NCBI RefSeq assembly: GCF_017309955.1
Contig: NZ_CP021247.1
Coordinates: 1,191,001 to 1,255,000 of the forward strand
Direction of reading: 5' to 3'
Origin: Novosphingobium sp. KA1
GTDB taxonomy: Bacteria; Pseudomonadota; Alphaproteobacteria; Sphingomonadales; Sphingomonadaceae
Length of the DNA stretch: 64,000 nucleotides
Made by a program: the position numbers and the translations under genes. Positions 1 to 9,777 of this stretch are shown piece after piece (within the stretch, counting starts at the first letter, position 1; every line of letters begins with the position of its first letter). Below the pieces are notes generated by a model that was given only the letters and a program-made list of their open reading frames with translations, did not search any database and had not been told where the DNA came from.

Positions 1-658
1 GCGCGCGGCTGGCAAGCCGGTCCCAGATCACCGCGTCCTCGACGAAATGCACGGCATCGGGACGGTAGAGGTGGCCTTCCACCAGCGTCGGCACCGGCTC
101 CGGCAGGACGAGGCCGGTGGCCGGATCGATGCGGCGGACCGGCTGCGGTTCGGCCTGTTCGAAAGCGATCGTGTGTTCCGCCTTGGGTGCGCCGCCGGGC
201 AGCGGCCAGGCGAAGGCGGGGTGATAGCCAAGGCTGAACGGCATCGGCGCATCGCCGGAGTTGGAGACTTCCGCCGCCACATGCAGCGTCGCGCCGTCGA
301 TGCGGAACACGAGGTCGAGCACGAAAGCGAAAGGATAAGCTTTGCGCGTGCCCTCGCTGTCGCGCAGGCGCAGGCGAACCGCGCCCTCGTCCTGCTCGAC
401 CACTTCGAAGGTCGAATGGCGGGCAAAGCCGTGGCGGGGCAGTTTGTAATCCTGCCCGTCCAGCCGATAGCGATCGCCATTGAGCGCGCCAACGATCGGG
501 AACAGGATCGGCGCATGGCCGGTCCAGAATGCCGGATCGGCATCGGTCATGTATTCGCGGCCGGTCCGGTCGGCCAGCGACCAGAGTTCCGCCCCGAACG
601 TGGCGATGCGCGCGGTCAGATCGCCGGCGGTGATGGTCACGAATTCCACGTCTGTCAC
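1..658 (-). CDS. Aldose 1-epimerase family protein (partial, 3' end outside window)
   Basis: About 219 codons are visible and the C-terminus lies beyond the left edge. The family interconverts alpha and beta anomers of hexoses or hexose-6-phosphates in the cytoplasm. Visible signs are an N-terminal beta-rich start, the segment LPRHGFAR near residue 75 and SLGYHPAF near residue 137, which carry the two histidines typical of the galactose mutarotase fold. The compact form resembles the YeaD/Slr1438-like branch more than classical GalM. The GTG start at 658 is chosen because an AAGGGAAG-like ribosome site precedes it and the first in-frame ATG lies inside the conserved domain. It reads in the same direction as pheT, whose start lies upstream, with a gap of about 44 bases, so it may be the tail of the same transcript. 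Substrate unknown. Confidence 0.8.
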   Translation of the reverse strand, partial: MTDVEFVTITAGDLTARIATFGAELWSLADRTGREYMTDADPAFWTGHAPILFPIVGALNGDRYRLDGQDYKLPRHGFARHSTFEVVEQDEGAVRLRLRDSEGTRKAYPFAFVLDLVFRIDGATLHVAAEVSNSGDAPMPFSLGYHPAFAWPLPGGAPKAEHTIAFEQAEPQPVRRIDPATGLVLPEPVPTLVEGHLYRPDAVHFVEDAVIWDRLASRA

Positions 659-702
659 CGGCGATCTTCCCTTTTTCCCCAGCAGCCCCTTCAGCCGCCC
701 GT

Positions 703-3114
703 TCAACCGCGCAGCACGGCTCCGAGCTTGGCGGCGGCGGCGGTCACCTTGTCGCTGATCGCCTTGAGGTCCTCTTCCTTGTAGCTCTTTTCGAGCGGCT
801 GGAGAGTGACTTCGAGCGCGAGCGACTTCTGCCCTTCCGGCACGCCGGTCCCGCGGAAATCGTCGAAGAGGCGGGCCGAGACGATGTTCACCTTGTCCGC
901 ACCCGCAACCATGCGGACGAGGTCACCAGCGGGCAGTTCCGCCGGCACCAGGAACGCATAGTCGCGCGTCACCGCCTGCAGCGCCGGGGGCGCGTAGCGG
1001 GTACGGGCGAAGGTGGCGGCGCCCTTCTTGCCGGGGATGGCGTCGAGATAGATCTCGGCAATCGCCACCGGGCCTTCGATATCGAACTGCTTGGCAACCG
1101 CCGGGTGCAGCATACCGAAGCGCGCCAGCACGTTCTTGGGCCCAAGGCGCAGCGTGGCCGACTGGCCGGGGTGGAACTGCGAACCAGCCTCACCCATGAC
1201 CTGCAGCTTTTCGACCGGAGCACCGGCCTCAGCCAGCAGCGCGGTGACTTCGGCCTTGGCGTCGTAGGCGTCGAACATCGCCGCCTTGCCGGTTGCCCAG
1301 CCGCGCGCGACCTTCTCGCCGGCCAGCACGAAGCCCAGCGCCAGACGCTCGTCGCTCGCACCGCCCTCGCCGCGCAGATAGCGACGGCCGAGTTCGAACA
1401 GGCGCAGCGAGGCCGCACCGCGATCGAGGTTGCGCTTGGCCGCCATCAGCAGGCCCGGCAGCAGCGACGGCCGCATGACCTTCATGTCCTCGCTGATCGG
1501 GTTGGCCAGCGTCCAGAGCGCGCCGTTACCTTCCGCGAAAGCATCGGCTTCGGCCAAGGGCAGGAACGACCAGGTAACCGCTTCGTGCAGACCGCGCGCG
1601 GCAGCGGCGCGGCGAACGCGGCGTTCCAGCGCCTGCGTCGGCGTGGCGGTCGGACGGGCAACGCCGTCAACGCGCGGCAAGGCGACGCTGGCAACCTTGT
1701 CGAGACCGTGAATGCGGACGACTTCCTCGACGATGTCGGGGGCGCCGTCCACATCGGGACGCCAGCCGGGAACGGTCACGGCCCATGCCTTATCAAAGCC
1801 GGCTTCTTGCCCGACGACAGCGAAGCCAAGGCTCTCCAGGATACGCTGCTGTTCGGCCGGCTCGATGGCCACCCCGCCCAGCTTCTCGGTCAGCGCCCGA
1901 TCGAAGTGCACGATCTTCGGCGTCGACGGAGCCGCACCGCTGCGCACCGCCTGCGAAGCTTCACCGCCGCACAGCGTCTGGATCAGCTTGGTGAGGTGGT
2001 CGAGGCCGGTATCGAGGAAATTCGGATCGATCCCACGCTCGAAACGGCTGCGCGCGTCCGAGGTGAGGTTGAGCTTGCGGCCGGTCTTGGCGATGCGCTC
2101 GGGATCGAAATAGGCGATTTCGAGCAGGACATCGGTGGTCTCGTCGCCGCAGCCCGAATGCTCGCCGCCCATGATCCCGGCGATGTCGTGCACGCCTGAA
2201 TCGTCGGCGATCACGGTCATCTCGGCGTCGAGCGTGTAGGTCTTCTCGTTCAGCGCGACGACCGTCTCACCGTCCTTGGCGCGGCGCGCGACGACGGCGC
2301 CGCTCAGCTTGGCAAAGTCATAGGCGTGGGCCGGGCGACCATAGGCCAGCATCAGGTAGTTGGTGGCATCGACCAGCGCCGAGATCGGACGCTGCCCTGC
2401 CGCCTTCAACCGGTCCTGCAGCCACTGCGGCGAAGGGCCGTTCTTCACGCCCTTGATCACGCGGCCGTAGAACGCCGGGCAACCCTCGGCATCGTCGGTG
2501 CGCACGTCCACCGGGCAGGGGAAGCTGCCGGCGATGTCCAGCACCTCGATCGGCTTCAGCGTGCCGAGGCCGGAGGCGGCCAGATCGCGGGCGATGCCGT
2601 AGACGCCCATGCAGTCCGGGCGGTTGGGGGTGATGGCGACCTCGATCACCGGATCGGCGCCGTGGTAGTCCGCGAAAGGCGTGCCGACCGGCGCGTCCTC
2701 GGGCAGTTCGATGATGCCGTCGTGGTCTTCGCCAAGCTCCAGCTCGCGCGTGGAGCACATCATGCCGTTCGATTCGACGCCGCGCACGGCGGCGACCTTC
2801 AGCACCATGCCATTGGCGGGCACGGTCGCACCGGCAAGGCCCAGCACGCCGACAAGGCCCGCACGCGCATTGGGTGCGCCGCAGACGACCTGCAGCACGC
2901 CCTCACCCGTATCGACGGTGAGGACCTGCAGCTTGTCCGCCTGCGGATGCTTGTCCGCGGTCAGCACCTTGGCCACACGGAAACCGGCCAGCTTGGCGGC
3001 AGGGTCTTCGATGCCTTCGACCTCAAGGCCGATGGCGTTGAGCTTCAGGGCGATATCCTCAAGCGAGGCGTCGGTCTCAAGGTACTGCTTGAGCCAGGAA
3101 AGCGAGAACTTCAT
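703..3114 (-). CDS. pheT: Phenylalanine--tRNA ligase beta subunit
   Basis: Large subunit of the alpha2-beta2 PheRS that charges tRNA-Phe with phenylalanine. The 803-residue length is normal for the family. The N-terminus MKFSLSWLKQYL is characteristic. An EMAP/tRNA-binding domain covers about residues 39-150, followed by the B3/B4 editing region (the pocket that hydrolyses mischarged Tyr-tRNA-Phe), the B5 DNA-binding-like domain and a C-terminal ferredoxin-fold anticodon-binding domain ending GAVLRG. It starts 20 bases after pheS and is almost certainly cotranscribed with it. Confidence 0.97.
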   Translation of the reverse strand: MKFSLSWLKQYLETDASLEDIALKLNAIGLEVEGIEDPAAKLAGFRVAKVLTADKHPQADKLQVLTVDTGEGVLQVVCGAPNARAGLVGVLGLAGATVPANGMVLKVAAVRGVESNGMMCSTRELELGEDHDGIIELPEDAPVGTPFADYHGADPVIEVAITPNRPDCMGVYGIARDLAASGLGTLKPIEVLDIAGSFPCPVDVRTDDAEGCPAFYGRVIKGVKNGPSPQWLQDRLKAAGQRPISALVDATNYLMLAYGRPAHAYDFAKLSGAVVARRAKDGETVVALNEKTYTLDAEMTVIADDSGVHDIAGIMGGEHSGCGDETTDVLLEIAYFDPERIAKTGRKLNLTSDARSRFERGIDPNFLDTGLDHLTKLIQTLCGGEASQAVRSGAAPSTPKIVHFDRALTEKLGGVAIEPAEQQRILESLGFAVVGQEAGFDKAWAVTVPGWRPDVDGAPDIVEEVVRIHGLDKVASVALPRVDGVARPTATPTQALERRVRRAAAARGLHEAVTWSFLPLAEADAFAEGNGALWTLANPISEDMKVMRPSLLPGLLMAAKRNLDRGAASLRLFELGRRYLRGEGGASDERLALGFVLAGEKVARGWATGKAAMFDAYDAKAEVTALLAEAGAPVEKLQVMGEAGSQFHPGQSATLRLGPKNVLARFGMLHPAVAKQFDIEGPVAIAEIYLDAIPGKKGAATFARTRYAPPALQAVTRDYAFLVPAELPAGDLVRMVAGADKVNIVSARLFDDFRGTGVPEGQKSLALEVTLQPLEKSYKEEDLKAISDKVTAAAAKLGAVLRG

Positions 3115-3134
3115 TTTCTAGATCCTTCCCGCGC

Positions 3135-4232
3135 TCAGGCCGGAGTGCCAACGCCGCCCGAAAGGGTCGGCACGTCGAGGGCGGAGAAACCGTAGTGGGA
3201 GAGCCAGCGCACATCGCCGTCAAAGAAGGCGCGCAAGTCGTCCATGCCGTACTTCAGCATGGCAAGGCGATCGATGCCGATGCCGAAGGCGAAACCCTGC
3301 CATTCGTCGGGATCGAGCCCGGCAAATTCGATGACGCGGCGGTTGACCATGCCCGAGCCGAGCACTTCCATCCAGCCGCCCTCGCCCTTCGACGGGTCGC
3401 CGCCGATCACGCGCTTGCCGTCGATCAGGGTGAAGCCGATGTCCGCTTCCACCGAAGGCTCGGTGAAGGGGAAGTAGCTGGGGCGCAGGCGCAGGACGAT
3501 GTCCTCACGCTCGAAGAACGCCTTCAGGAAGGTCTCCAGCGTCCACTTGAGGTGGCCGAGGTGGACGTCCTTGTCGATCACCAGACCTTCGACCTGGTGG
3601 AACATCGGCGTGTGGGTGGCGTCGCTGTCCGAACGGTAGACGCGGCCCGGCGCGATGATGCGCAGAGGGGCGCCTTGCGCGAGCATGGTGCGCATCTGCA
3701 CCGGGGAGGTGTGCGTGCGCAGCAGCATCTCGCGGTTCTTGGCGTCGCGGTCCGGGAAATAGAACGTGTCGTGCATCGCGCGTGCCGGATGGCTTTCCGG
3801 CATGTTGAGCGCGGTGAAGTTATGCCAGTCGTCCTCGATCTCCGGCCCGGTGGCGACCGAGAAGCCGAGGTCGGCGAAGATTTCGGCGATCTCGTCCATC
3901 ACTTGCGAGATCGGGTGAACGGTGCCGCGCGGCGCTTCGGGCGCGGGCAGCGAGAGATCGATGGTCTCGGAGGCAAGACGGGCGTTCAGCGCCGCCGTCT
4001 CCAGCACGTCCTTGCGGGCGCCGAGCGCATCGTTCACGCTCTCGCGCAGACCATGGATCTTGGGGCCTTCGACCTTGCGCTCTTCGGGATCGAGCTTGCC
4101 CAGCGTCTTGAGCAGGCCGGAGATCGAACCCTGCTTGCCCAGAAACTCGACACGCAGTGCCTCCAGCGTATCGAGATCGGATGCTTCCGCGATCCGCGAG
4201 AGCGCCTCCTGGCCGGTTGCTGCGTAGTCCAC
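3135..4232 (-). CDS. pheS: Phenylalanine--tRNA ligase alpha subunit
   Basis: Catalytic subunit of PheRS, class II synthetase, cytoplasmic. 365 residues. An N-terminal coiled coil spans about residues 1-90. Motif 2 is seen around [13 protein letters not shown] and motif 3 around [17 protein letters not shown]. It lies immediately upstream of pheT. In many proteobacteria pheS follows rplT directly; here an AraC-type regulator gene has been placed between rplT and pheS, so a separate promoter for pheST is likely in the 115 bases after 4232. Confidence 0.97.
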   Translation of the reverse strand: MDYAATGQEALSRIAEASDLDTLEALRVEFLGKQGSISGLLKTLGKLDPEERKVEGPKIHGLRESVNDALGARKDVLETAALNARLASETIDLSLPAPEAPRGTVHPISQVMDEIAEIFADLGFSVATGPEIEDDWHNFTALNMPESHPARAMHDTFYFPDRDAKNREMLLRTHTSPVQMRTMLAQGAPLRIIAPGRVYRSDSDATHTPMFHQVEGLVIDKDVHLGHLKWTLETFLKAFFEREDIVLRLRPSYFPFTEPSVEADIGFTLIDGKRVIGGDPSKGEGGWMEVLGSGMVNRRVIEFAGLDPDEWQGFAFGIGIDRLAMLKYGMDDLRAFFDGDVRWLSHYGFSALDVPTLSGGVGTPA

Positions 4233-4347
4233 TGGTGTCTGCCTGACTGTTGCTGATATCTGGAAGCGCGGTCCTTAGGGGGAGCGCGCGAGAATCGCAA
4301 CGGCGAGAGCGCGCCGCGCCTGCAGGGGCAGCATGGCTGCCCCCCGA

Positions 4348-5220
4348 TCAGCCCGCCCGGAACCGCCGCCCCATGCCCGTCCGGCCGAGCCGAACCCGCT
4401 CGCGCATGAGCGTTTCCGTCAAGGGCTTTTCAAGCGCTGCATACTCGCGCGGGGTCATCCCCATGAAGGCCTTGAAATCGCGAACGAACTGGGCCTGATC
4501 GTGGTAGGCCTCGTCCATCGCCCCGATCCACTTCAGCGCCGGCGCCTCGGTAAACTGCTCGACACTGCGCAGGAAACGCTGGCGACGCAGCAGCAGCTTG
4601 GGCGAGAAACCGAAAGCGGCCCGGCACACCCGCTCGACCATGCGCGGATGCGCGCCCACTGCCGCGGCAAGGTCAACCGCGGTGCGCAGCTCCGGATCGA
4701 GGACGGCATCGCCGATCGCGACGATCAACGCCTCGTGCGCCACCTCCCGCAGTTCCAGCCCGGCCAGGAACGCGATCAGGCAATCGAGATGGACCCCGGG
4801 CGAAACATCAACATCGGACAGCAGGCCATGGAGCGGCAGGAACCGCGCAAATACCGCATCGACATCGCCGTCCACCAACCTGTCGGCATAAAGATAGGCC
4901 GGGGCATCGATGAGGGCGGCCCAACCCAGCGGGGTTACCCGGAACCCCCATTGCCGCGCCGTTCCCATCGAGAAACGCACTTCCTGGGCGCGCGGCCCGC
5001 TCACGGTGAAGCGACTGCCATCGATCCGGCAGCCGGATCGGGTGCTTGCCCGCACGGGTGAGCCATAATGGAACCGGAAGGTCGCCCAATCGGGGCACAG
5101 GACGTCGTGCAGGCGCTCATCGGCGCCGAGATCGACGTCGCAGTAGAACAAGGCGGTTACGTAGCGCTCAAGCCCCGGAGGGACCGGGCAGTACTGGATG
5201 ATGACCCGCCTGGCTGCCAT
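4348..5220 (-). CDS. AraC-family transcriptional regulator
   Basis: 290 residues with the start at 5220 (MAARRVII), preceded by AGCAGGGA; the open frame continues upstream to 5379 but that part has no coding look. The N-terminal 150 residues resemble the DUF6597-type ligand-binding domain that precedes some AraC HTH domains. The C-terminal 100 residues carry the two helix-turn-helices, the second around FMGMTPREYAAL, a typical AraC signature end. It is on the same strand as rplT upstream and pheS downstream. It looks like a distant paralogue of the AraC gene at 7659 in domain layout. Target genes and inducer cannot be read from the sequence. Confidence 0.85.
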   Translation of the reverse strand: MAARRVIIQYCPVPPGLERYVTALFYCDVDLGADERLHDVLCPDWATFRFHYGSPVRASTRSGCRIDGSRFTVSGPRAQEVRFSMGTARQWGFRVTPLGWAALIDAPAYLYADRLVDGDVDAVFARFLPLHGLLSDVDVSPGVHLDCLIAFLAGLELREVAHEALIVAIGDAVLDPELRTAVDLAAAVGAHPRMVERVCRAAFGFSPKLLLRRQRFLRSVEQFTEAPALKWIGAMDEAYHDQAQFVRDFKAFMGMTPREYAALEKPLTETLMRERVRLGRTGMGRRFRAG

Positions 5221-5363
5221 TCCCTGCTTCTTGTCACTGCCCCTGCTTGTCGTCACGGCAATGTCGACTGCCCCTCGCGCCGAAAAATTACAGGCTCTTG
5301 ACCAAGCGCGCAAAGCAATTCGGCGCGCCCGTGCCGTTAAAACAATGAAAGCAGAAACAATTC

Positions 5364-5393
5364 GGGGCGCGGACGCCATAGCGCCCGCGCCCC
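5364..5393 (-). terminator. Hairpin terminator after rplT
   Basis: A 9-bp GC-rich perfect stem (5364-5372 with 5385-5393) sits 57 bases beyond the rplT stop on the minus strand, and is followed on that strand by GAATTGTTTCTGCTTTC, a moderately T-rich tract. It likely ends the rpmI-rplT transcript, which would leave the AraC gene and pheST on their own promoters. Confidence 0.7.
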
Positions 5394-5449
5394 GTAACTG
5401 TTTCGCGGATCGCGATTTCAGAGCCTCGAAAGGCCCCGAAACGATCGAC

Positions 5450-5809
5450 TTAGGCCGGCAGAGCAGCCTTTGCCTGAGCGATCACGGCCGAGAACACCGA
5501 ACCCTCGTTCATGGCGAGGTCGGCCATCGACTTACGATCCAGTTCGATACCGGCGAGCTTGGCGCCGTGGATGAACTGCGAGTAGGTCAGGCCTTCGGCG
5601 CGGACGGCAGCGTTGATACGCTGGATCCACAGGGCGCGGAAGGTGCGCTTCTTGACCTTGCGGTCGCGGTACGCGTACTGGCCAGCCTTTTCGACGGCCT
5701 GGCGGGCAACGCGGATCGTGTTCTTCCGACGGCCGCGGTAACCCTTGGCCTGGTCCAGAATACGCTTGTGCTTGGCGCGGGTGGTAACACCCCTCTTAAT
5801 ACGGCTCAT
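5450..5809 (-). CDS. rplT: 50S ribosomal protein L20
   Basis: 119 residues starting MSRIKRGV, highly basic N-terminal half that threads into 23S rRNA and a globular C-terminal half; full normal length. L20 is needed for early 50S assembly and in many bacteria represses its own operon by binding the leader mRNA. It follows rpmI by 13 bases, as usual, and a strong terminator follows it. Confidence 0.98.
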   Translation of the reverse strand: MSRIKRGVTTRAKHKRILDQAKGYRGRRKNTIRVARQAVEKAGQYAYRDRKVKKRTFRALWIQRINAAVRAEGLTYSQFIHGAKLAGIELDRKSMADLAMNEGSVFSAVIAQAKAALPA

Positions 5810-5822
5810 AGGTCAGTACTCC

Positions 5823-6026
5823 TCAGTTGAGCCCGTAGGGCGCCCACTTCTTGATCGTCTTTGCATCGGCGTCAGAGATGACTTCGGTGCCGCGATTCTG
5901 GCGGATGTACTTGCCGTTGTGGCTCATGAGGCGGTGACGCTTGCCGGCGACGCCGTGCTTCACCTTGCCGGTGGCGGTGAGCTTGAAGCGCTTCTTCACA
6001 CCGCTCTTGGTCTTCAGCTTGGGCAT
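5823..6026 (-). CDS. rpmI: 50S ribosomal protein L35
   Basis: 67 residues with start at 6026 ([14 protein letters not shown]), the standard L35 N-terminus; the frame is open 8 codons further upstream but those are not part of the family. The short basic protein includes [11 protein letters not shown] in its middle. It pairs with rplT. The usual partner infC (IF3) is not upstream here: the next gene on this strand is a cyclotransferase-like gene, so infC must lie elsewhere in the genome. Confidence 0.97.
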   Translation of the reverse strand: MPKLKTKSGVKKRFKLTATGKVKHGVAGKRHRLMSHNGKYIRQNRGTEVISDADAKTIKKWAPYGLN

Positions 6027-6207
6027 TTCGTTTCCTTTCGCAGCAGACACGTCCAGTCAGCCATGGCAGCCCTTTTCGCCAGGCGGACGAGCGAATCCCC
6101 TTGCGGAGACTCAACCGTGTCGATTGAAGGGCGCGCCTTTAGGGGGAGATGGCCCGCAGCGCAAGCCCTGCCGACCATCTCGCGCCGTCCTCGCGGATTT
6201 CGCGGCC

Positions 6208-6639
6208 TCAGGTGCCATTGCGCAGCGTGGTGAAAGGCTGCCGGCCGGTCCTGGCCAGCCAGCCGAGGTAATCCCCATCGCGGATCACCGGCGCGGCCTT
6301 GGGCTGCGGGGCACGCCAGACATAGATTTGCGCCGGCGCCCGGCGCCCCGAGGCAAGACGTACCGGCAGGCAGATCCGGCGATACTCGCGCCCCTCGTAG
6401 CGGTCCAGCCGGGCAAGATCGCCCGGCCGCAAGTCCAGTCGGCACAGCGTGCCCCGCACCCTGGCGCCGGAGCGCGCCGGCAGAAGCGCAGGGAACCAGC
6501 CATTTCCGCCCTTCACGGCAAAAATCCGGCCCGGCGCCCATGCCGGCTCGGCATGGACCAAGCGCGCCGCGATCCACTCCCCCATGCGCGTTCCGGCATG
6601 GGGCTGGAGCGTACCGTAGACAAACAGGTCCTGCGCCAA
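6208..6639 (-). CDS. Gamma-glutamylcyclotransferase-like (AIG2/GGCT fold) protein
   Basis: 143 residues if the TTG at 6639 is the start, 8 bases after the hisN stop. The N-terminal motif LFVYGTLQP is the hallmark of the GGCT/AIG2 barrel, where the YGTL loop binds the gamma-glutamyl group, and a family-typical LARLDRYEG follows. Members release 5-oxoproline from gamma-glutamyl-amino compounds; others are of unknown substrate. No in-frame ATG or GTG lies close enough upstream without entering hisN, so TTG is the best guess. Likely translated from the hisN transcript. A 5-oxoprolinase gene occurs in this window at 47109, which would consume the product, but the two are 40 kb apart and a link is only inference. 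Confidence 0.75.
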   Translation of the reverse strand: MAQDLFVYGTLQPHAGTRMGEWIAARLVHAEPAWAPGRIFAVKGGNGWFPALLPARSGARVRGTLCRLDLRPGDLARLDRYEGREYRRICLPVRLASGRRAPAQIYVWRAPQPKAAPVIRDGDYLGWLARTGRQPFTTLRNGT

Positions 6640-6646
6640 GATCGGC

Positions 6647-7432
6647 TCAGTGGTGGTGGCAGGCCATCGCCTCGACCACATCCTCGAGCCGCGCCGCATC
6701 GCCGATGGCCAGCACATGGCCTTCGGACTGCTGATGCAGCGGGTCGCCGTTCCAGTCGCACATCGTCCCGCCCGCACCCTCGACGATGGGCACCAGCGCC
6801 GCCCAGTCGTGCAGCTTGAGCCCGGCTTCGCAGATCAGGTCGAGTTGGCCCGAGGCAAGCAGGCCATAATTGTAGCAGTCGCCGCCCATCATCATGCGCT
6901 TGTGATCGGTTCTGGCGGCCAACGCCATGAAGTGCTCGCCCTCGTGGTCGTTGAAGTACTGCGGCCCGGTCGTCGCCAGCATCGCCTCCGACAGTTCGCG
7001 GCAGGCGCGGGTGCGCACTTGCTGGCCGTTGAACGTCGTCGCCGCCCCGCTGGCGCCGACCCAGCGCTCACGCAGGATCGGCTGGTCGATGACCCCCAGC
7101 ACCGGCCAGCCGTCGACCAGCAGCGCGATCAGCGTGCCGAAGATCGGACGCCCGGCAATGAACGAGACGGTGCCGTCGATCGGATCGAGCACCCAGGTCC
7201 GCCGCGACGTGCCTTCCTCGGTGCCGAACTCCTCACCGATGATCCCGTCCTGCGGCACCTCGGCCTTGAGGATGCGGCGCATCGCCTCCTCGGCCGCCTG
7301 GTCGGCGATGGTGACGGGAGACGCGTCGGACTTGCGCTCGGCGGTAAGGCCGGAGCGGAAATGCGGGCGGATCGCCTCGCCCGCCGCATCGGCGAGTCGC
7401 ATGGCGAGAGCGATATCCTGATCGAGTTTCAT
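6647..7432 (-). CDS. hisN: Inositol monophosphatase family protein, likely histidinol-phosphatase HisN
   Basis: 261 codons, start at 7432 (MKLDQD) with AGGAG upstream. The metal-dependent phosphatase motif WVLDPIDGT near residue 85 and the second site LKLHDWAALVPIVEGAGG near the C-terminus define the IMPase/FIG superfamily. The context SFIAGRPIFGTLIAL after DPIDGT and the GGDCYNYGLLASG segment match the HisN branch, which dephosphorylates L-histidinol phosphate, rather than SuhB. No other his gene is nearby. It is divergent from the AraC gene at 7659 (gap 226 bases) and couples to the downstream cyclotransferase-like gene. Confidence 0.88.
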   Translation of the reverse strand: MKLDQDIALAMRLADAAGEAIRPHFRSGLTAERKSDASPVTIADQAAEEAMRRILKAEVPQDGIIGEEFGTEEGTSRRTWVLDPIDGTVSFIAGRPIFGTLIALLVDGWPVLGVIDQPILRERWVGASGAATTFNGQQVRTRACRELSEAMLATTGPQYFNDHEGEHFMALAARTDHKRMMMGGDCYNYGLLASGQLDLICEAGLKLHDWAALVPIVEGAGGTMCDWNGDPLHQQSEGHVLAIGDAARLEDVVEAMACHHH

Positions 7433-7658
7433 GCCGCTCCTGTGCCTTTTCCAGCCCGGCGCGGTCAAGCGGCACGCGATCCCCTCCCAGCCAGCATCGG
7501 GCCAGCGTCCGGCCAGCGTCGAGCCCGTCCCCACGCCGCATCCCCGCACCCGGAAATCACCCCTGAACCGGACCTTATGTGTTTTTCACACATTGCAGCG
7601 CCATGCCGCCCCATTTATCCCGGCATGGCAGAAGCACACCTTCTGCAAGAGTAGGGGC

Positions 7659-8603
7659 ATGCTGCAAAGATCCATTCCAGCCGTCGACCCGGCCCTGGCG
7701 CCGGAGCAGGGGTTTGCCCGTAACGGCCAGCCACTGTCGTACAATCGCGCCCCGGCAGTCGACCTCGCGCCGTGGATCGCGCGCCTCTACGTGTCGCGCG
7801 TCGCCGCCCCCGCCGGATACACCCTGTCGTGCGGGCTGTTCAGCGACACGGCTACCCTGCGCATCCAGATCGACGGCAAGTGGACCGCCAAGGCAGCGGA
7901 CGGCGAACATGCATTCGAGAAGGCCGCCCTGTTCCTCGGCCCGCAGACCCACCGCATGCCGATCACGGTGACCGGCAGTTTCACCAGCGTGGGCATTGCC
8001 TTTCGCCCCGGTGCCTGCACCGCCATGCAGGGCCCGCGCATAAGCGACTACGTGGACAGGCTGGTCTCGACCAGCGCGGTGTCGATTCCCTCGGAATGCT
8101 ACTTGGCGATGCTTGGGCCGGATGGATGTCCCGAGGCATGGCTGCAACGGCTGGAGCAGACCTTCCGCCACCGCATCGAGCAGATGGACTGTCCGCCGCC
8201 CGATCCGGTCACCGCCCGCTTCGAGACGATCACTTACCGCTCCCCCTCGATCACCGTCGCCGATGCCGCGCGCGAATGCGGGGTGGAGCGGCGTACTCTC
8301 GAACGTGTGGTCAACCGTGACTTCGGGATGTCCCCCAAGCAGGTCCTGCGCCGCGCCCGCGCGCTGGACATGGCAAGCTATCTGCGCGGTGTTGTCGATG
8401 CCGAGGAGGCCGACGAGATCGCCCTGCGCTATTACGACGAAAGCCACCTGATCCACGAGTTCACCGAACTGTTCGGCATGTCGCCCAGCCAATTCGTGAA
8501 GCGCCCGCAGCCGATCCTCACGCTGATCCTGGAGGCGCGCCAGGCGCGGCGGCTGGAAATGCTCAAGCGCCTGCAGCCGGGGCAGACGCGCCCCTGGCAG
8601 TAG
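7659..8603 (+). CDS. AraC-family transcriptional regulator
   Basis: 314 residues from the ATG at 7659 with GAGTAGGGG just upstream; the open frame begins at 7431 but that 5' part overlaps the divergent hisN promoter region. The N-terminal ~190 residues form a ligand/dimer domain of the same general type as the AraC protein at 4348. The C-terminal HTH pair includes TVADAARECGVERRTLERVV and a second helix ending ELFGMSPSQFVKR. The 226-base gap to hisN is the likely site of its own promoter. No regulated pathway can be named; hisN is the only divergent neighbour. Confidence 0.85.
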   Translation: MLQRSIPAVDPALAPEQGFARNGQPLSYNRAPAVDLAPWIARLYVSRVAAPAGYTLSCGLFSDTATLRIQIDGKWTAKAADGEHAFEKAALFLGPQTHRMPITVTGSFTSVGIAFRPGACTAMQGPRISDYVDRLVSTSAVSIPSECYLAMLGPDGCPEAWLQRLEQTFRHRIEQMDCPPPDPVTARFETITYRSPSITVADAARECGVERRTLERVVNRDFGMSPKQVLRRARALDMASYLRGVVDAEEADEIALRYYDESHLIHEFTELFGMSPSQFVKRPQPILTLILEARQARRLEMLKRLQPGQTRPWQ

Positions 8604-8616
8604 CCAACAAAGGAAA

Positions 8617-8640
8617 GGCCCGGAACTTGCGTCCCGGGCC
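8617..8640 (-). terminator. Hairpin terminator between AraC gene and prs
   Basis: A 7-bp stem GGCCCGG/CCGGGCC (8617-8623 with 8634-8640) lies between the convergent AraC and prs genes. On the minus strand it is followed by TTTCCTTTGTTGG, so it best serves prs, and it may act both ways. Confidence 0.65.
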
Positions 8641-8669
8641 CTGAATGCCTTCGATCCGGAGACCGGTCC

Positions 8670-9605
<936 letters not shown>

Positions 9606-9717
9606 GGCGAATCCCCGAGACGGCGTGGAAGTGATGGGTGGCTGAACGCGCCCGCCTCTAGCCATGAGTCATCGGATTGCAACATCAAAGCGACGCCGCG
9701 TCACCGTGACCCGGACG

Positions 9718-9759
9718 CAGGAAGGCCGGCCCGCAGCCTTGCGCGGGCCGGCCTTCCTG
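9718..9759 (-). terminator. Long perfect hairpin downstream of glpX
   Basis: A 17-bp perfect inverted repeat (9718-9734 with 9743-9759, 8-base loop) begins 19 bases after the glpX stop. No T-run follows on either strand, so it may be a transcript-stabilising 3' end or a factor-assisted stop rather than a textbook intrinsic terminator. It lies between glpX and the prs start. Confidence 0.6.
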
Positions 9760-9777
9760 CCGTCAAGCACCTGAAAT

